NCBI GenBank assembly: GCA_037034305.1
Contig: JBAGJY010000005.1
Span: 248,001 to 312,000, forward strand
Reading direction: 5' to 3'
Source of the DNA: Streptantibioticus_A sp037034305
GTDB lineage: Bacteria; Actinomycetota; Actinomycetes; Streptomycetales; Streptomycetaceae
Length of the DNA stretch: 64,000 nt
Shown here: positions 7,665 through 15,919 of the stretch, in pieces
Layout of the letters: each line of letters starts with the position of its first letter
How positions within the stretch are numbered: position 1 is the first letter of the stretch
The notes under the pieces: generated by a model
What the model was told of the DNA's origin: nothing
What the model saw: the letters and a program-made list of their open reading frames with translations, nothing else
Database searches by the model: none
Made by a program: the position numbers and the translations under genes

Positions 7665-8371
7665 GGCGCCCGGTGACCGCATTGATCGGCCCGTAGCGGC
7701 CAGCGGCCGTCGACCACCGCGTTCCGGTCGCGCCGCCGCAGCCAGCGCTGGTAGCTCTCGGCCCACTCGGCGTACCAGTCCACCTGGCGGCGGTGGAGGT
7801 CCCACGGCTCGGCGACGGCTATTGGCGGGTGCCGCTCGGCGAGCGCGCAGGCGACCCGCACCGCGGCCAGCGCGTCCGCGCCTGCCTCGTGTGCCCCGTC
7901 GAGTTGGACGCCGTACTCCTGGCAGGCGGCCTGAAGAGTACGGGAGCCCTTGCGGTAGGGGTCGACCGCGCGGTCCACGGTGAGCGGATCGAGCACCGGT
8001 CCCACCTCGGCGCCCAGCGGCGGCAGCCCGTACCTGGCCAACTCGGCGGCCAGCACGCTCAGGTCGTAGCAGGCGTTGTACGCCACCACCGGCACCCCGT
8101 CCGCCCAGTACCCGGCGAGCGCCTCGGCTATCTCGGCCACCGCCTCCCGGGCCGGGCGCCCGGCGGCGCGGGCCCGCTCGGTGGTGATGCCGTGGATCCG
8201 GGCGGCGTCCGGCGGTATCGGCACCCCGGGGTCGACCAGCCAGGCGTGGTGCGTCACCGGCTCTCCCGCCTTGGCCTGAGTCACCGCGGCCGTGACGATC
8301 CGCGCCGTCGCCGGATCAGTGCCCGTGGTCTCCAGGTCGAATCCCACAAGCGGTTCCGTGTGCCACCCCAT
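7661..8371 (-). CDS. DEDDh 3'-5' exonuclease (DnaQ/epsilon-like)
   Basis: A 236-residue exonuclease-domain protein. It begins with the ExoI motif GFDLETTGTD, followed by IHGITTERA, the ExoII region VVAYNACYDLSVL, and the ExoIII motif HEAGADAL with His and Asp, as required for two-metal DEDDh nucleases. The C-terminal about 50 residues (HRRQVDWYAEWAESYQRWL) are typical of the stand-alone actinobacterial members. It probably trims DNA or RNA 3' ends. ATG 8371 was chosen because GGAGGG lies 9 nt upstream; a GTG at 8380 lies against that site. It is unrelated to the IS fragment with which it converges. Confidence 0.85.
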   Translation of the reverse strand: MGWHTEPLVGFDLETTGTDPATARIVTAAVTQAKAGEPVTHHAWLVDPGVPIPPDAARIHGITTERARAAGRPAREAVAEIAEALAGYWADGVPVVAYNACYDLSVLAAELARYGLPPLGAEVGPVLDPLTVDRAVDPYRKGSRTLQAACQEYGVQLDGAHEAGADALAAVRVACALAERHPPIAVAEPWDLHRRQVDWYAEWAESYQRWLRRRDRNAVVDGRWPLRADQCGHRAP

Positions 8372-8452
8372 GCCGAGCACCCCTCCCGCAGTCTTTCGCC
8401 GGTGCTGTCACATCATCTCGTGCACCACTGACAGTCCGGGCGGCGGCAGTCA

Positions 8453-9721
8453 CTAGGACACAGGCCGCGAATCCCCCCAAACGGCTTCGAACTCCTCGCG
8501 GTAGATCTCGAACAGGCCGTGCTCGCCGTGCCGTTCGAGCGGCGCGTCCCCCTCCGCCTGCACCAGCTTGCGGCTGCCGCCGCGCAGCACCAGCACCGGC
8601 GACTCCATGCCGCGCGCCCTGCGCAGATACGACTGGACGACGGCGACGCCGTCCGCGCCGTCGCCGTCGACCAGGTACGCGGTGAAGCGCGGGGTCTCGT
8701 CGAAGACCCGGATCTCGAAGGCGTCGGGGTCCCGCAGCCGGGACCGGACCCGGCGCATGTGCATGATGTTCATCTCCACCGAGCGGCTGATCTCCCCGCG
8801 CCCCAGGCTCAGTTCACGCTCCCGGCGGCGGACCGCGCTGCTGGCCGGGTTGAGGAACAGCAGCCGCACCCGGCACCCGGTCTCGGCGAGCCGCACCAGT
8901 CGGCGGCCGGAGAAGTTCTGCACCAGCATGTTCAGCCCGATGCCGGTGGCGTCCAACCGGCGCGCGCCACTGAACAGGTCCTCGGCGGGCATCTTGCGCA
9001 ACAGCCGCACCCGGTCCGGGTAGACGCCCACCACGTCGGCGAACCGGTCACCGACGATCTCCTCCACCGCGTCCACCGGCAGCCTTCGGCCGGAGCCCGC
9101 CTGGGCGTCGCCGCCGAGCATGTCGATCAGCCGGGCGGCGGCGCGCTCGGCCTGGGCGAGGACCGTCTCGGACAGCGCCCGGTTGCGGTTGACGACGTGC
9201 CGCGCGACCTCCAACTCGTCGAGCACCAGCTCCAGTTCGCGCCGCTCGTCCAGGTACGGCTCGAAGCAGGGCCAGTGCTGGACGATCAGCTCGCGCAGTT
9301 GCGGCAGGGTGAGGAAGCTGAGCACGTTGTCGTCGGCGGGGTCGAGCAGATAGCCCTTGCGGCGGCTGACCTCCCGTACCGCGGCGGCCCGCTGCACCCA
9401 CTCGTGTCCGGCCGGTCCGGCGGCGGCCACCACCCACTCCTCGCCGTGCACCGGCTCGTAGATCGGCCGCAGCACCGCGCCGACGACGGCCCGCAGCCGC
9501 TGTTCGACGAGATTCAGCCATACGTAGGCCCGCCCCGCGCGCCGGGCGCGCGTGCGCACCTCGGCCCAGGCCTCGGCGCCCCAGTCCAGTTCTGGTCCGA
9601 TGTCCAGTTTCACGCCCGCCTGTGCCAGGGAGACCGTACCGGTCGTCCCATCCGTGGCGCCGCCTTGGTTCTCCTGGTCACCGCCGCCCGGCAGCACCAG
9701 ACCTCCAGACGCCACCACCAC
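8453..9721 (-). CDS. SAV2148-family HEPN domain protein
   Basis: A 422-residue protein I recognise as the SAV2148-family HEPN protein, conserved in Streptomyces, of unknown function. The N-terminal helical region contains an Rx6H motif (R85-PIYEPV-H92), the hallmark of HEPN ribonucleases. The C-terminal half (about 280-400: GIGLNMLVQNFSGRRLVRLAE… and EMNIMHMRRVRSRL…) resembles the phospholipase-D-like sensory domain found in some HTH regulators. No membrane segment is seen. The start is one of three consecutive GTGs; 9721 gives 9 nt spacing to GGGAGGG. The frame extends to 9907 but lacks a site there. RNase activity is inferred only. Confidence 0.8.
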   Translation of the reverse strand: MVVASGGLVLPGGGDQENQGGATDGTTGTVSLAQAGVKLDIGPELDWGAEAWAEVRTRARRAGRAYVWLNLVEQRLRAVVGAVLRPIYEPVHGEEWVVAAAGPAGHEWVQRAAAVREVSRRKGYLLDPADDNVLSFLTLPQLRELIVQHWPCFEPYLDERRELELVLDELEVARHVVNRNRALSETVLAQAERAAARLIDMLGGDAQAGSGRRLPVDAVEEIVGDRFADVVGVYPDRVRLLRKMPAEDLFSGARRLDATGIGLNMLVQNFSGRRLVRLAETGCRVRLLFLNPASSAVRRRERELSLGRGEISRSVEMNIMHMRRVRSRLRDPDAFEIRVFDETPRFTAYLVDGDGADGVAVVQSYLRRARGMESPVLVLRGGSRKLVQAEGDAPLERHGEHGLFEIYREEFEAVWGDSRPVS

Positions 9722-9975
9722 ACCGCCTTTCCCTCCCCCGTCCACGATCAAGGAAGGGTACTGCGGGCGCGGGAGGTGTCGCAGCGTTACGGACGTGACT
9801 TCACGACATTCACGGCTTCGTAATCCGGCCATGGCCCGTTCGGCGGGCCGCCGTTCGGCCACCCGTTCAGGGGAAGATCTTGCGAAAACGGGCATACGGA
9901 CGGTCATGTGAGCGAGGATGCTCGGGGTATGGCGCCCCCTTGGTGCCCGCCCACTTGAGTGGAAGAGTCGACGAC

Positions 9976-12120
9976 ATGCAGGTCTGGCCGGGACAGACGT
10001 ACCCCCTCGGCGCCACCTATGACGGCGCCGGGACCAACTTCGCGGTCTTCTCCGAGGTGGCGGACCGCATCGAGCTGTGCCTGCTGCACGACGACGGCTC
10101 CGAGACGGCCGTCGAACTGCGGGAGAGCGACGCGTTCGTGCGCCACGCCTACATCCCGGGGGTGATGCCGGGCCAGCGGTACGGCTTCCGGGTGCACGGG
10201 CCGTACGACCCGGCGCGCGGCCACCGCTGCAACTCCGCCAAGCTGCTGCTCGACCCGTACGCCAAGGCGATGAGCGGCACCATCGACTGGCACGAGGCGG
10301 TCTACGGCTACCGGTTCGACAGGCCGGACACCCGCAACGACCTGGACTCGGCGCCGCACACGATGGCGTCGGTGGTCATCAACCCGTTCTTCGACTGGGC
10401 CGACGACCGGCCGCCGCGCATCGACTACCACCGCACCGTGCTCTACGAGGCGCATGTCAAGGGTCTGACGATGCTGCACCCCGGGCTGCCGGAGGAGGTG
10501 CGCGGCACCTACGCCGCGCTGGCCCACCCGGCGGTCATCGAGCACCTGGTGGAGCTGGGCGTCACCGCGTTGGAACTGATGCCGGTGCAGCAGTTCGTCA
10601 CCGACAACCGGCTGGTGGACGAGGGGCTCACCAACTACTGGGGCTACAACACCATCGGCTTCTTCGCCCCGCACAACGCCTACGCCTCGATGGGCGACCG
10701 GGGCCAGCAGGTGCTGGAGTTCAAGACGGCGGTGCGCGCCCTGCACGCCGCCGGGATCGAGGTGATCCTGGACGTCGTCTACAACCACACGGCGGAGGGC
10801 AACCACCTGGGCCCCACGCTGTCGCTGCGCGGCCTGGACAACGCCTCGTACTACCGGCTGGAGCCCGACAAGAGGTACTACACCGACACCACGGGCACCG
10901 GGAACTCCTTGTTGATGCGCAGCCCGCACACCCTCCAGATGATCATGGACTCGCTGCGCTACTGGGTGACCGAGATGCATGTCGACGGCTTCCGCTTCGA
11001 CCTGGCCTCCACCCTGGCCCGGCAGTTCCACGAGGTGGACCGCCTGTCGTCGTTCTTCGACCTGGTCCAGCAGGACCCGGTGGTCAGCCAGGTGAAGCTG
11101 ATCGCGGAGCCCTGGGACCTCGGCGAAGGGGGCTACCAGGTGGGCAACTTCCCGCCGCTGTGGACCGAGTGGAACGGCGCGTACCGCGACACGGTGCGGG
11201 ACCTGTGGCGCGGCGAGCCCGCCCGGCTGGCGGAGTTCGGCTCCCGGCTGACCGGCTCCTCCGACCTGTACCAGGACGACGGCCGCCGACCGCTCGCCTC
11301 CATCAACTTCGTCACCTGCCACGACGGATTCACCCTGCGCGACCTGGTCAGCTACAACGAGAAGCACAACGAGGCCAACGGCGAGGGCAACCGGGACGGC
11401 GAGAGCCACAACCGCTCGTGCAACCACGGGGTGGAGGGGCCCACCGACGACGAGGACGTGCTGGCGCTGCGCGGCCGCCAGATGCGCAACTTCGTGGCCA
11501 CGCTGATGCTGTCGCAGGGCGTTCCGATGGTCTCGCACGGCGACGAGTTCGGCCGCACCCAGTGCGGCAACAACAACGCCTACTGCCAGGACTCGGAGTT
11601 GACCTGGGTCCCCTGGCCGAAGGGGGCGGAGAGCGGTAGCGGCGGCACGGCGGACGACGAGGCGCTGCGCATGCTGGAGTTCACCCGCACCATGGTGTGG
11701 CTGCGCCGCGACCATCCGGTCTTCCGCCGTCGCCGGTTCTTCCACGGCCGCCCCGTGGAGGGCACCCACGACGACCTCTCCGACATCGCCTGGTTCACCC
11801 CGGAGGGTGAGGAGATGACGCAGCGGGACTGGCAGGCGGCGCACGCCCGTTCACTGGTGGTCTTCCTCAACGGGCAGGCGATCTCCGAACCGGGTCCGCG
11901 CGGCGAGAAGATCACCGACGCGTCCTTCCTGCTGATGTTCAACGCGCACCAGGCCGCCATGGAGTTCACGGTCCCGGTCAACCACGGCACGCAGTGGCAG
12001 GTCGTGGTGGACACCGCGGTGCCGGACGGAGTGCCGCCCGGCACCGGCCGCAAGGTCCGGGCGGGCGACCGGCTGCGGCTGGTGGACCGCAGTCTGGTGG
12101 TGCTGATGCGTCCGGCGTGA
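9976..12120 (+). CDS. glgX: Glycogen debranching enzyme GlgX/TreX (GH13 isoamylase type)
   Basis: Cytoplasmic enzyme (714 aa) that hydrolyses alpha-1,6 branches of glycogen or limit dextrin. It has an N-terminal isoamylase beta-sandwich (about 1-150, with the YPLGATYDGAGTNFAVFS signature) and a GH13 barrel. The catalytic triad is visible: nucleophile Asp342 in GFRFDLAS, acid/base Glu378 in IAEPWD, and Asp450 in TCHDGF. The ATG at 9976 has GGAAGAG 8 nt upstream. treY follows after 37 bp and treZ lies further down, so it likely supplies linear maltodextrins for trehalose synthesis. Confidence 0.95.
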   Translation: MQVWPGQTYPLGATYDGAGTNFAVFSEVADRIELCLLHDDGSETAVELRESDAFVRHAYIPGVMPGQRYGFRVHGPYDPARGHRCNSAKLLLDPYAKAMSGTIDWHEAVYGYRFDRPDTRNDLDSAPHTMASVVINPFFDWADDRPPRIDYHRTVLYEAHVKGLTMLHPGLPEEVRGTYAALAHPAVIEHLVELGVTALELMPVQQFVTDNRLVDEGLTNYWGYNTIGFFAPHNAYASMGDRGQQVLEFKTAVRALHAAGIEVILDVVYNHTAEGNHLGPTLSLRGLDNASYYRLEPDKRYYTDTTGTGNSLLMRSPHTLQMIMDSLRYWVTEMHVDGFRFDLASTLARQFHEVDRLSSFFDLVQQDPVVSQVKLIAEPWDLGEGGYQVGNFPPLWTEWNGAYRDTVRDLWRGEPARLAEFGSRLTGSSDLYQDDGRRPLASINFVTCHDGFTLRDLVSYNEKHNEANGEGNRDGESHNRSCNHGVEGPTDDEDVLALRGRQMRNFVATLMLSQGVPMVSHGDEFGRTQCGNNNAYCQDSELTWVPWPKGAESGSGGTADDEALRMLEFTRTMVWLRRDHPVFRRRRFFHGRPVEGTHDDLSDIAWFTPEGEEMTQRDWQAAHARSLVVFLNGQAISEPGPRGEKITDASFLLMFNAHQAAMEFTVPVNHGTQWQVVVDTAVPDGVPPGTGRKVRAGDRLRLVDRSLVVLMRPA

Positions 12121-12157
12121 CAGCGCCCAGTCCGACGAGACGAGGGGAAGGCAGCCG

Positions 12158-14545
12158 ATGAGCGACGAACTGCCGGGCGCCGCGCCGCCCACCGCGACGT
12201 ACCGCCTGCAACTGCGGCCGGAGTTCCCCTTCCGCGCCGCCGAGGAGGCGGTCCCCTACCTGGCCCGCCTGGGGGTGTCGCATCTGCATCTGTCCCCGGT
12301 CCTGGAGGCGGCCCCCGGGTCCAGCCACGGCTACGACGTCACCGACCACACCCGGGTGCGCGCGGAGTTCGGCGGCGAGGAGGCGCTGCGGTCGCTGTCG
12401 CGCACCGCGCGGGCGCACGGACTGGGACTGGTCCTGGACGCGGTCCCCAACCACATGGCGGTGCCGGTGCCGGAGCGGCTGAACCAGCCGCTGTGGGAGG
12501 TGCTGCGGGACGGACCGGACAGCCCGTACGCCCGCTGGTTCGACATCGACTGGCAGGCGGGGCACGGCAAGGTGCTGCTGCCGGTGCTCGGCGGACGGCT
12601 CGGCGACGAACTGCCCGCGCTGCGCGTGCACGCCGAGGACGGCGAACTGCGCTACCACGACCACGCGTTCCCGCTGCGCCCCGGCACCGAGCGGCTGCCG
12701 CTGCCCGAACTGCTGGACGCCCAGCACTACCGGCTCGCCTGGTGGCGGCTGGCCCGCAGCGAGCTGAACTACCGGCGGTTCTTCACCATCTCGCAGCTCA
12801 TCGGGGTGCGGGTGGAGCACCCCGAGGTGTTCGAGGCCACCCACGCAACCCTGCTGCGGCTGCTGCGCGACGGGGTAGCCGACGGCCTGCGTATCGACCA
12901 CCCCGACGGACTCGCCGACCCGGCGGGCTACCTGGAGCGGCTGCGCAAGGCGACCGGCGGCCGGTGGACCGTGGTGGAGAAGGTCCTGTGCGGCGAGGAA
13001 CGGCTGCCGGACGACTGGGCGTGCGCGGGCACCACCGGTTATGACGCGCTGCGCCGGATCGACGGCCTGTTCACCGATCCGGAGGGTGTCGCCGAACTCA
13101 CCACCGTCTACCGCGAGTTCGCCGCCCCCGAGGCCGAGCTGGGCGGCGACTGGCGGGCGACCGCCCGCCGGTGCGCGTACCAGGTCGTCACCGGCGCGCT
13201 GGCCGCCGAGGTCGAGCGGCTGGTCCGTACCGCCGACCGCGTCTGCCGTACCCGCGTCGACCTGGCCGACCACGCCCCCTGGGCGCTGCGCACGGCGCTG
13301 TGCGAGCTGCTGGTCCGGCTCCCGGTGTACCGCCCGTACCCGGGGCGCGAGGAGTCCGCCGAACTGCTCCGGGAGGCCGCCGAGGGCGCCCGTGGCGCCT
13401 TCACGGTGCCCGCGGAGGCCCACGCGGTCGACGTGGTGCGGGACCTGGCGCTCGGACGGCTGGGGCGCGGCGGTGACCACGCCGACTTCGCGGCCCGGTT
13501 CGCACAGGTCGCCTCCGCGTTGCGCGCCAAGTCCAGCGAGGACACCGCCTTCTACCGCTGGGTGCCGCTGCTGTCGCTGAACGAGGTCGGCGGCGCGCCC
13601 GAGCTGCCGGGCACCTGCCCCGACGCCTTCCACGCCTTCTGCGCCAGGCTGGCGCGCGACTGGCCGGACACCGCGACGGTGCTGTCCACCCACGACACCA
13701 AGCGCAGCGCGGACGTACGCGCCCGGCTGGCCGTGCTGTCCGAACTGCCCGGACAGTGGGCTGACTTGCTGGCCGAGCTGCACGCCGAGGCGGACGCTGC
13801 GCCCGACCGGCACATGGCGTACATGGTGTGGCAGACCGCTTTGGGCATGGACTGCGGCGATCCGGAGCGGCTGGTCCCGGCGGTGCTCAAGTCGGTGCGG
13901 GAGGCCGGGCTGCGCACCAGCTGGACCGAGCCCGACGAGGGGTACGAACGCGCGGTGGAGGCCTTCGTACGGTCCGGGCCGTGCGGGCCGCCGGGGCGGG
14001 CCCTGGCCCGGTTCAACCGCCGGATCGACGACCATGCGCGGGCCAACGTCCTGGGCGCCGCGCTGGTCCACCTGACCATGCCGGGCGTGCCCGACCTGTA
14101 CCAGGGCACGGAAGGCCTGTACCGCGCACTGGTGGACCCGGACAACCGGGCTCCGGTGCGCTTCCTGCCCGAGGCGCTGGCGAAGCTGGACGCCGGGGCC
14201 GCCGCGCGCGGCCTGGACCAGGAGAAGCGGCAGCTGACGGCGGCGGTGCTGCGGCTGCGCCGGGCGTGCCCCGAGGTCTTCGACGCCCGGGGCACGTATC
14301 GGCCGCTGTCCGCCGAGGGCCCGGCCGCCGGGCACTGTGTGGCGTTCTGCCGGGCGGGCCGGGTGGTCACCGTGGTCACCCGGCTCAGCAGCCGTCTGCT
14401 GGCGGCGGGGGGCTGGCGCGGCACCCGGCTGCGGCTACCGCCCGGGCGCTGGCGCTCGGTGCTGACCGGTCAGGAGGCCGGCGCGCAGGCCGACTTGGCG
14501 GAGTTGCTCGGCGACCGTCCGGTGGCTGTGCTGCGGCTCGTCTGA
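12158..14545 (+). CDS. treY: Malto-oligosyltrehalose synthase (TreY)
   Basis: Intramolecular transglucosylase (795 aa) that turns the reducing end of maltodextrins into a trehalosyl unit. Signatures include TYRLQLRPEFPF at the N-terminus, LGVSHLHLSP, SSHGYDV, LDAVPNHM and the GH13 residues Asp247 (GLRIDHPDG), Glu274 (VVEKVL) and Asp513 (STHDTKRS). Length is normal for the family. The ATG is preceded by GAGGGGAAGG. It is probably cotranscribed with glgX (37-bp gap); treZ, its metabolic partner, is 1.4 kb downstream after two unrelated-looking genes. Confidence 0.95.
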   Translation: MSDELPGAAPPTATYRLQLRPEFPFRAAEEAVPYLARLGVSHLHLSPVLEAAPGSSHGYDVTDHTRVRAEFGGEEALRSLSRTARAHGLGLVLDAVPNHMAVPVPERLNQPLWEVLRDGPDSPYARWFDIDWQAGHGKVLLPVLGGRLGDELPALRVHAEDGELRYHDHAFPLRPGTERLPLPELLDAQHYRLAWWRLARSELNYRRFFTISQLIGVRVEHPEVFEATHATLLRLLRDGVADGLRIDHPDGLADPAGYLERLRKATGGRWTVVEKVLCGEERLPDDWACAGTTGYDALRRIDGLFTDPEGVAELTTVYREFAAPEAELGGDWRATARRCAYQVVTGALAAEVERLVRTADRVCRTRVDLADHAPWALRTALCELLVRLPVYRPYPGREESAELLREAAEGARGAFTVPAEAHAVDVVRDLALGRLGRGGDHADFAARFAQVASALRAKSSEDTAFYRWVPLLSLNEVGGAPELPGTCPDAFHAFCARLARDWPDTATVLSTHDTKRSADVRARLAVLSELPGQWADLLAELHAEADAAPDRHMAYMVWQTALGMDCGDPERLVPAVLKSVREAGLRTSWTEPDEGYERAVEAFVRSGPCGPPGRALARFNRRIDDHARANVLGAALVHLTMPGVPDLYQGTEGLYRALVDPDNRAPVRFLPEALAKLDAGAAARGLDQEKRQLTAAVLRLRRACPEVFDARGTYRPLSAEGPAAGHCVAFCRAGRVVTVVTRLSSRLLAAGGWRGTRLRLPPGRWRSVLTGQEAGAQADLAELLGDRPVAVLRLV

Positions 14546-14575
14546 CGCGCGGGAGGTCACGTACTGTCGGGCACC

Positions 14576-15085
14576 ATGGCTGACGAACGACGCACGGTAA
14601 GGGTGGTCTACACCAAGTACGACGGCTCGTTGCACTGGCACCAGTACGCGACACGGCTCGGCGAGGACGAGCACGGCGTCTGGCTGGGCTGCCGGGCCGG
14701 GAGCACCGCCCAACGCGGCCATGAGCCGCCGATAACGTACGAGAGCGCGTTCGTGCTGCTCTTTCCGCGGGACGCGTGGTGGACGGCCGTGTTCAACGCC
14801 GCTCCTCACAGGACCGAGATCTACTGCGACATCTCCACGGTGCCGCGCTGGCAGGACGGCGTGGTGACCATGGTCGACCTGGACCTCGACGTGGTCCGCC
14901 GACGCGAGGGTTCCCTCTACGTCGACGACGAGGACGAGTTCGCCGAGCACCGGGTGCGGTACGGGTATCCCGCCGAGGTGGTCGAGAACGCCGAGCGGGC
15001 CGCCCAGTGGCTGATGAGGTCGATCGCAGAGCGCGCCGAGCCGTTCGCCGACGGATACCGCGAGTGGCTCTCCCTGGTCGAGTGA
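14576..15085 (+). CDS. DUF402 domain protein
   Basis: A 169-residue soluble protein with the DUF402 pattern: TKYDGSLHWHQ, WLGCRAG, a Trp-rich middle (FPRDAWWTAVFN), EIYCDIS, and the acidic stretch VDLDLDVV…DDEDEF. DUF402 proteins of other bacteria include nucleoside-diphosphate phosphohydrolases and the acyl-transfer factor FomD/Ntdp type; which applies is not known. The acidic residues needed for metal binding (DLDLD, DDED) are present. It starts 30 bp after treY on the same strand and may be read through from it. Confidence 0.75.
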   Translation: MADERRTVRVVYTKYDGSLHWHQYATRLGEDEHGVWLGCRAGSTAQRGHEPPITYESAFVLLFPRDAWWTAVFNAAPHRTEIYCDISTVPRWQDGVVTMVDLDLDVVRRREGSLYVDDEDEFAEHRVRYGYPAEVVENAERAAQWLMRSIAERAEPFADGYREWLSLVE

Positions 15086-15104
15086 GCGGCGGTCGACGCG
15101 CGGC

Positions 15105-15134
15105 CGCCGCGGGCCGGTTGGCCGGTCCGCGGCG
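15105..15134 (+). terminator. GC-rich hairpin after the DUF402 gene
   Basis: A 13-bp stem with one G-T pair (CGCCGCGGGCCGG against CCGGTCCGCGGCG) and a TTGG loop lies 20 bp after the DUF402 stop, in the convergent gap with the FHA gene. There is no T-tract. Confidence 0.6.
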
Positions 15135-15212
15135 CCACCCTGAAGGGACGCCGCGAACTACTCGACCAGCGGCGGATGGCCGACGGCACTTCGCCGCGCC
15201 CCGGTGGAGCGC

Positions 15213-15758
15213 TCAGCGGGCGGCGAGCCGGAAACCGATGCGGCCGAACGTCACCAGGTCGCCGGGGCGCACCGCGGCGGCGCCGGTCAGCCGCTGCCCG
15301 TTGACCCAGGTGCCGTTCATCGACCCGAGGTCACGCAGCACCCAGACCTCCCCCTCGCGGCTCAGCTCGGCGTGCACCCGGGACACCGAGTCGTCACCTA
15401 TGCGCAGCCCGGAGGCGTGGTCCCGGCCGATGCGCAGCGGGTACGGTCCCGGTTCCGGCAGCATCAGCTTCGGCAGCCGCTCGGCCCACCAGGCCCTGCG
15501 CAGCCGCATGGTGAAGGCGGAGGCGGTGCCGACGACGCCGGTCGCCCAGCGGGTCATCCGGCCGCCGGACGGCAGGTCGGCGACGAGCGCGTCGAGCTCG
15601 TCCTGGCCACGCGCGGCGATGGCGAGTTCCATCCGCTGCAGGAACGTTTCGTGGGACAGCCGTCCTCGGACGGCGTGCTCCTTAAGCACCTCGATGGCGC
15701 GGTCCCGGTCGGCGTCGGAGGGCCGGGCGGAATGCGTCTGGAACTCAAATGACGTCAC
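15213..15758 (-). CDS. DUF1707 plus FHA domain protein
   Basis: A 181-residue protein with an N-terminal DUF1707 (SHOCT-like) helical segment (ARPSDADRDRAIEVLKEHAV…GRLSHETFLQRMELA) and a C-terminal forkhead-associated domain. FHA residues for phosphothreonine binding are present: GRDH, the SRVHAEL motif and LGSMNGTWVNG. FHA domains read Ser/Thr-kinase phosphorylation, so it may link kinase signalling to the flanking trehalose genes, but that link rests only on location. The start is a GTG at 15758, just before the conserved SFEFQTHSARPSD stretch; a longer frame upstream has no family character. Confidence 0.8.
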   Translation of the reverse strand: MTSFEFQTHSARPSDADRDRAIEVLKEHAVRGRLSHETFLQRMELAIAARGQDELDALVADLPSGGRMTRWATGVVGTASAFTMRLRRAWWAERLPKLMLPEPGPYPLRIGRDHASGLRIGDDSVSRVHAELSREGEVWVLRDLGSMNGTWVNGQRLTGAAAVRPGDLVTFGRIGFRLAAR

Positions 15759-15812
15759 AGATGGGATTCTGCGGTGCTGCTCACGGAGTGTCCAGCGGGC
15801 CCATAACGGCGG

Positions 15813-15867
15813 GTACCCGGCGGGCCATCCGGGTACCGCCGCCGCGTTGACGGGGTACATACCGTCA
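15813..15867. promoter_or_regulatory. Two inverted repeats between the FHA gene and treZ
   Basis: GTACCCGG-N8-CCGGGTAC (15813-15836) and TGACGG-N8-CCGTCA (15848-15867, with GGTA-CA-TACC inside) sit in the divergent promoter region. They may be operators for either gene; symmetry and position are the only evidence. Confidence 0.4.
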
Positions 15868-15919
15868 GGTCGCTCGCGCACCCGGCGCGCGCCGGAGCAC
15901 ACCCGTAGGGAGGACGACG

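Noticed and set aside
9722..9907. Longer N-terminus for the HEPN protein (start at 9907)
   Set aside because: No ribosome-binding site at 9907 and an atypical Arg-rich extension; GTG at 9721 has good spacing and gives the usual family length.
11978..14335. 785-codon minus-strand frame opposite treY
   Set aside because: Mirror of treY codon bias; no recognisable motif.
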